Shown one piece after another: positions 5,152-8,568 of a stretch of DNA of 8,568 nucleotides. The first letter of the stretch is position 1; every line of letters begins with the position of its first letter. The position numbers were made by a program, and so were the translations under genes. This stretch comes from Betaproteobacteria bacterium (lineage in GTDB: Bacteria; Pseudomonadota; Gammaproteobacteria; Burkholderiales; Burkholderiaceae_C). The notes beneath the pieces are model-generated. The model searched no databases. It was not told where the DNA came from and was given only the letters and a program-made list of their open reading frames with translations. The stretch is taken from NCBI GenBank assembly GCA_009925955.1, contig RFPX01000045.1, positions 1 through 8,568 on the forward strand, read 5' to 3'.

Positions 5152-5183
5152 GCCGGCGCTGGGTCCGATCAGGAGAATTCCAC

Positions 5184-5579
5184 ATGAGCATGAGTGATCC
5201 CATCGCCGATATGCTGACGCGCATCCGCAATGCGCAGATGGTTGAAAAAGGCGCTGTGACGATGCCGTCTTCCAAGTTGAAGGTGGCCATTGCCCAAGTC
5301 CTCAAGGACGAAGGCTATATCGACGGTTTCGCCATCAAGGGCGATGCCGGCAAGAGCGAGCTTGAAATCGCGCTGAAGTACTACGCCGGTCGTCCGGTGA
5401 TCGAGCGCATCGAGCGTGTGAGCCGTCCTGGCCTTCGCATCTACAAGGGCCGCCACGACCTGCCTCAGGTCATGAACGGTTTGGGTGTGGCCATTGTGAC
5501 CACGCCCAAGGGTGTGATGACGGACCGCAAGGCCCGCGCTGCCGGTATCGGTGGCGAGGTCCTGTGCTACGTCGCTTGA
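5184..5579 (+). CDS. rpsH: 30S ribosomal protein S8
   Basis: S8 is a primary 16S rRNA binder of the central domain and, in Escherichia coli, the translational repressor of the spc operon. The 131-residue product begins MSMSDPIADMLTRIRNAQ and ends with the S8 signature PKGVMTDRKARAAGIGGEVLC at about 108-128. Two in-frame ATGs are possible (5184 and 5190). The first is preferred because AGGAG at 5171-5175 lies 8 nt before it. With the second start the protein would begin MSDPIAD, closer to many homologues, so a 2-residue uncertainty remains. It follows rpsN after 32 nt. Confidence 0.96.
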   Translation: MSMSDPIADMLTRIRNAQMVEKGAVTMPSSKLKVAIAQVLKDEGYIDGFAIKGDAGKSELEIALKYYAGRPVIERIERVSRPGLRIYKGRHDLPQVMNGLGVAIVTTPKGVMTDRKARAAGIGGEVLCYVA

Positions 5580-5598
5580 TGCAGGGAGGTTGAACAAA

Positions 5599-6132
5599 AT
5601 GTCCCGCGTAGGAAAGATGCCGGTGGCCGTCCCCAGTGGTGTGGATGTCCAGGTTTCGGCACAAGAAATCACGGTCAAGGGCGCCCAGGGCACCCTCAAG
5701 CAGGCCGCCAACGAGCTGGTCACGGTCAAGGTCGCCAACGGCGCCGTCACCTTTGTGCCGGTGGACGAGTCGGCCCAGGCCAACGCGATGAGCGGCACGA
5801 TGCGCGCCATCGTGGCCAACATGGTCAACGGCGTGAGCAAGGGTTTCGAGCGCAAGCTCAACCTGGTGGGCGTGGGTTTTCGCGCCCAGGCACAGGGCAC
5901 CAAGCTCAACCTGCAGGTCGGGTTCTCGCACCCCGTGGTCAAGGACATGCCCGCCGGCATCAAGGTCGAGTGCCCCACCCAGACCGAAATCCTGATCAAA
6001 GGTGCTGACCGCCAGGTGGTGGGCCAGATCGCCGCTGAAGTGCGCGCCATCCGGCCGCCCGAGCCCTATAAGGGCAAGGGCATCCGCTACTCCGACGAGC
6101 GCGTGGTCCTCAAAGAGACCAAGAAGAAATAA
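5599..6132 (+). CDS. rplF: 50S ribosomal protein L6
   Basis: L6 lies at the base of the L7/L12 stalk by the sarcin-ricin loop and is needed for late 50S maturation. The 177-residue product begins MSRVGKMPVAVPSGV and contains two L6 repeats. The second carries the signature PEPYKGKGIRY at about 154-164, followed by the lysine-rich end KETKKK. The length is normal (Escherichia coli 177). The start at 5599 has GGGAGGT at 5584-5590, a strong Shine-Dalgarno with 8-nt spacing. An upstream in-frame ATG at 5551 lies inside rpsH and adds 16 unrelated residues. The gap from rpsH is 19 nt. Confidence 0.97.
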   Translation: MSRVGKMPVAVPSGVDVQVSAQEITVKGAQGTLKQAANELVTVKVANGAVTFVPVDESAQANAMSGTMRAIVANMVNGVSKGFERKLNLVGVGFRAQAQGTKLNLQVGFSHPVVKDMPAGIKVECPTQTEILIKGADRQVVGQIAAEVRAIRPPEPYKGKGIRYSDERVVLKETKKK

Positions 6133-6143
6133 GGAACGGCATC

Positions 6144-6512
6144 ATGACGATGAACAAGAAAGAGCAGCGTCTGCGCCGTGCCCGTCAAACCCGGGCCCGC
6201 ATCGCCATTCAAGGTGCAGCACGGCTGACGGTCTTCCGCTCGAACCTGCACATCTACGCCCGCGTCATCTCTGGCTGCGGCACCAAGGTGTTGGCTTCGG
6301 CCTCCACCGCCGAGAAGGAAGTGCGCGCACAGCTGGGCGCTGCCGGCAAGGGTGGCAACACCGAAGCCGCCACCCTGATTGGCAAGCGCATTGCCGAGAA
6401 GGCCAAGGCTGCCGGTATCGAGCAGGTCGCTTTCGACCGCGCCGGTTTTGCCTACCACGGCCGTGTCAAGGCCCTGGCCGAAGCGGCTCGCGAAGCCGGC
6501 CTGCAGTTCTGA
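6144..6512 (+). CDS. rplR: 50S ribosomal protein L18
   Basis: L18 binds 5S rRNA and, with L5, anchors it in the central protuberance. The 122-residue product has a very basic N-terminal tail (KKEQRLRRARQTRARI at about 5-20). It continues with LTVFRSNLHIYARVI at about 28-42 and the C-terminal FDRAGFAYHGRVKALAEAAREAGLQF region typical of the family (described here in two parts, about 97-122). ATG 6144 is chosen over ATG 6150 because AAGGAA at 6132-6137 is 6 nt from it and 12 from the other. Spacing after rplF is 11 nt. Confidence 0.97.
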   Translation: MTMNKKEQRLRRARQTRARIAIQGAARLTVFRSNLHIYARVISGCGTKVLASASTAEKEVRAQLGAAGKGGNTEAATLIGKRIAEKAKAAGIEQVAFDRAGFAYHGRVKALAEAAREAGLQF

Positions 6513-6532
6513 CGCTTTAAGGATCAACGCAA

Positions 6533-7051
6533 ATGGCTAAGTTTTCCCCCCGCGTGCAGGACGAAGGTCGCGACGACGGTCTGAAGGAGAAGATGATTGC
6601 GGTCAACCGTGTGACCAAGGTGGTCAAGGGTGGTCGCATTCTGGGTTTCGCCGCCTTGACGGTGGTTGGTGACGGCGACGGCCGCATCGGCATGGGCAAG
6701 GGCAAGGCCCGCGAAGTGCCCGTGGCCGTGCAGAAGGCCATGGAGTCGGCCCGCCGCAACATGTTCAAGGTCCAGCTCAAGAACGGCACCGTTCACCACA
6801 ACGTGGTGGGCGAGCACGGTGCAGCCAAGGTGCTGATGGCCCCGGCCCCCTCGGGTACCGGCATCATCGCTGGCGGCCCGATGCGCGCGGTGTTTGAAGT
6901 GATGGGCGTGACGGACATCGTGGCCAAGAGCCTGGGCTCGTCCAACCCCTACAACATGGTTCGCGCCACGCTGGACGCTCTGAAGCATTCGTCCACGCCG
7001 GCCGAAGTCGCCGCCAAGCGCGGCAAGACAGTTGAAGAAATCCTCAACTGA
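6533..7051 (+). CDS. rpsE: 30S ribosomal protein S5
   Basis: S5 lies at the mRNA entry channel with S3 and S4 and affects decoding accuracy. The 172-residue product begins MAKFSPRVQDEGRDDGLKEK. It carries the double-stranded RNA-binding-like domain with VKGGRILGFAALTVVGDGDG at about 31-50. VKGGR at 31-35 corresponds to the loop where spectinomycin-resistance changes occur in Escherichia coli, and it appears wild type by eye. The C-terminal domain includes GTGIIAGGPMRAVFEVMG at about 108-125 and SSNPYNMVRATLDAL at about 136-150. A TAAGGA site lies about 10 nt upstream. The gap from rplR is 20 nt. Confidence 0.97.
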   Translation: MAKFSPRVQDEGRDDGLKEKMIAVNRVTKVVKGGRILGFAALTVVGDGDGRIGMGKGKAREVPVAVQKAMESARRNMFKVQLKNGTVHHNVVGEHGAAKVLMAPAPSGTGIIAGGPMRAVFEVMGVTDIVAKSLGSSNPYNMVRATLDALKHSSTPAEVAAKRGKTVEEILN

Positions 7052-7073
7052 TCGGCTGCCAAGGAATCCCATC

Positions 7074-7256
7074 ATGGCTGACAAGAAAACCCTGACCGTC
7101 AAGCTGGTTCGCAGCGTGGCCGGCACCCGCGAGTCTCACCGTGCCACCGTGCGTGGCCTGGGCCTGCGCAAGCTGGGCAGCACGCGCGTGCTGGAAGACA
7201 CGCCCGCCGTGCGCGGCATGATCACCAAGGTGGCCTACCTGGTGCAGGTCATCTGA
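7074..7256 (+). CDS. rpmD: 50S ribosomal protein L30
   Basis: L30 is a small 50S protein present in most but not all bacteria. The 60-residue product begins MADKKTLTVKLVRSVAG. It shows the family pattern HRATVRGLGLRKLGSTRVLED at about 23-43 and ends VAYLVQVI. ATG 7074 is supported by AAGGAA at 7061-7066 with 7-nt spacing. An in-frame ATG at 7032 inside rpsE would add 14 unrelated residues. It keeps its usual place between rpsE (22 nt gap) and rplO (14 nt gap). Confidence 0.96.
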   Translation: MADKKTLTVKLVRSVAGTRESHRATVRGLGLRKLGSTRVLEDTPAVRGMITKVAYLVQVI

Positions 7257-7270
7257 AGAGGGCACTGAAC

Positions 7271-7702
7271 ATGCAACTCAATTCGCTTAAGCCGGCTGAC
7301 GGCTCCAAGAAGGCTCGCCGCCGCGTGGGCCGTGGCATTGGATCGGGTCTGGGCAAGACCGCGGGTCGCGGCCACAAGGGCCAGAAGTCCCGTGCCGGTG
7401 GCTACCACAAGGTGGGTTTTGAAGGCGGCCAGATGCCGCTGCAACGCCGCCTGCCCAAGCGCGGCTTCAAGTCTGCTTCCCTGAAGTACAACGCCGAGAT
7501 CACCCTGGGCGAGCTGCAGCTCCTGGCTGCAGACGAGGTCGATTTGGTCACGCTCAAGGCCGCCGGCCTGATCCCCCAGATCGCCAAGGTGGTCAAGGTC
7601 ATCAAGACCGGTGAGCTGTCCAAGAAGGTCACGCTCAAGGGTATCGGTGCCACGGCCGGCGCCAAGGCTGCCATTGAGGCAGCCGGTGGCACGCTCGCCT
7701 GA
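7271..7702 (+). CDS. rplO: 50S ribosomal protein L15
   Basis: L15 is a late-assembly protein that threads a long glycine/arginine-rich N-terminal extension into 23S rRNA. The 143-residue product begins MQLNSLKPADGSKK. The extension RRRVGRGIGSGLGKTAGRGHKGQ occupies about residues 16-38. The globular domain follows, with FEGGQMPLQRRLPKRGF at about 50-66 and the end AAGGTLA. The length matches the family (about 144). AAGAGG at 7256-7261, overlapping the rpmD stop, serves as ribosome-binding site. It is followed by secY after 45 nt. Confidence 0.97.
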   Translation: MQLNSLKPADGSKKARRRVGRGIGSGLGKTAGRGHKGQKSRAGGYHKVGFEGGQMPLQRRLPKRGFKSASLKYNAEITLGELQLLAADEVDLVTLKAAGLIPQIAKVVKVIKTGELSKKVTLKGIGATAGAKAAIEAAGGTLA

Positions 7703-7747
7703 GCTGCGGCGCTGAGCTGAGAACCCAAGAGCAAGGCAGAAGCAAGC

Positions 7748-8568
7748 GTGTCAGCCAACGCAAACGCACTGGCCAAGAGCGGCAAGTTCGGTGACCTCCG
7801 TCGCCGCTTGGTGTTCTTGGTATTGGCGTTGATCGTCTACCGGATCGGGGCGCATATTCCCGTGCCGGGGATCGACCCTGTGCAGCTCAAGCAGCTCTTC
7901 AACAGCCAAAGCGGCGGCATCCTGAACCTGTTCAACATGTTCTCGGGTGGCGCGCTGTCCCGCTTCACCGTCTTCGCGCTGGGCATCATGCCCTACATCT
8001 CTGCATCGATCATCATGCAGCTGATGACCTATGTGGTGCCCACGCTTGAAGCGTTGAAGAAGGAAGGCGAGGCTGGACGCCGCAAGATCACGCAGTACAC
8101 CCGCTATGGCACCTTGGGCTTGGCCATCTTCCAGGCCCTGGGCATCGCCCTGGCCCTGGAGGGAACCGCCGGCTTGGTGATCACCCCGGGCATGGGTTTT
8201 CGCCTGACCGCTGTGGTCAGCCTGGTGGCCGGCACCATGTTCCTGATGTGGCTGGGTGAGCAGATCACCGAGCGCGGGCTGGGCAACGGCATTTCCATCC
8301 TGATCTTCGCCGGCATCGCCGCGGGCCTGCCGGGCGCCATCGGTGGCCTGTTCGAGCTGGTCAACACCGGCGCGATGAGCATCATTGCAGCCCTGTTCAT
8401 CATCGCCATCGTCATCTTGGTGACCTACGGCGTGGTGTTCGTGGAGCGCGGCCAGCGCAAGATCCTGGTGAACTACGCCAAGCGCCAGGTGGGCAACAAG
8501 ATCATGGGTGGGCAGTCTTCGCACCTGCCGCTCAAGCTCAACATGTCGGGCGTGATCCCGCCGATCTT
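7748..8568 (+). CDS. secY: Preprotein translocase subunit SecY, N-terminal part (GTG start; 3' end outside window)
   Basis: SecY is the membrane channel of the SecYEG translocon that moves unfolded preproteins through, or into, the inner membrane with SecA or the ribosome. The window shows 273 codons of an expected roughly 435-445, with no stop. Landmarks are RRRLVFLVLALIVYRIGAHIPVPG (TM1 and the start of the periplasmic loop, about 18-41) and the plug region LFNMFSGGALSRFTVFALGIMPYISAS (about 61-87, in two parts). Further membrane segments lie at about 118-138, 152-170, 181-203 and 210-232, then VERGQRKI before the long cytosolic loop. The GTG at 7748 is chosen as giving a typical short N-terminus (SANANALAKSGKF). 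AAGG at 7733-7736 is a weak, distant ribosome-binding site. It sits after rplO as in other bacteria. Confidence 0.95.
   Translation, partial: MSANANALAKSGKFGDLRRRLVFLVLALIVYRIGAHIPVPGIDPVQLKQLFNSQSGGILNLFNMFSGGALSRFTVFALGIMPYISASIIMQLMTYVVPTLEALKKEGEAGRRKITQYTRYGTLGLAIFQALGIALALEGTAGLVITPGMGFRLTAVVSLVAGTMFLMWLGEQITERGLGNGISILIFAGIAAGLPGAIGGLFELVNTGAMSIIAALFIIAIVILVTYGVVFVERGQRKILVNYAKRQVGNKIMGGQSSHLPLKLNMSGVIPPI

Noticed and set aside
5169..6050. A 293-codon minus-strand frame over rpsH and rplF, and similar long ones at 3719-4486 and 7751-8524
   Set aside because: These are antisense shadows of strongly codon-biased genes, with no ribosome-binding context and no family features.

Overview
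The window is a segment of a chromosomal ribosomal-protein supercluster from a high-GC bacterium. It covers the 3' half of the S10 operon followed by most of the spc operon, all on the + strand. Gene order matches the proteobacterial arrangement: rplB-rpsS-rplV-rpsC-rplP-rpmC-rpsQ, then rplN-rplX-rplE-rpsN-rpsH-rplF-rplR-rpsE-rpmD-rplO-secY. The protein sequences (for example the METRAIVRG start of L22 and the long Gly/Arg tail on S3), the GC-rich codon use and the Shine-Dalgarno-led spacing suggest a betaproteobacterium of the order Burkholderiales, perhaps the Comamonadaceae or the Leptothrix/Rubrivivax group. That placement is judged by eye, without a database search.

Layout. Bases 1-2724 hold the end of rplB and six complete S10-operon genes, with gaps of 3-16 nt or a 4-nt overlap. 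At 2767-3276 a complete Prx5-type peroxiredoxin gene sits between rpsQ and rplN, where the Escherichia coli S10 and spc operons adjoin. It lies 42 nt after rpsQ and reads in the same direction. Bases 3277-3548 are the only long non-coding stretch (272 nt). It contains a good sigma70-type promoter candidate (TTGACA, 18 nt, CATACT) and several short inverted repeats, and is best read as the spc promoter and leader. From 3549 to the end come ten complete spc genes and the first 273 codons of secY, which is cut by the window edge.

Together these genes make both ribosomal subunits' proteins plus the central subunit of the SecYEG translocon. The peroxiredoxin is the one gene not of the translation/secretion set. 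It would be co-transcribed with the S10 genes by read-through, because no convincing terminator or promoter is seen before it.

Most of the window is ordinary, highly conserved housekeeping sequence, and I see no undescribed system, mobile element, CRISPR array or RNA gene. The points worth a second look are the peroxiredoxin insertion, the structured promoter/leader before rplN, and the roughly 87-residue low-complexity tail on S3.
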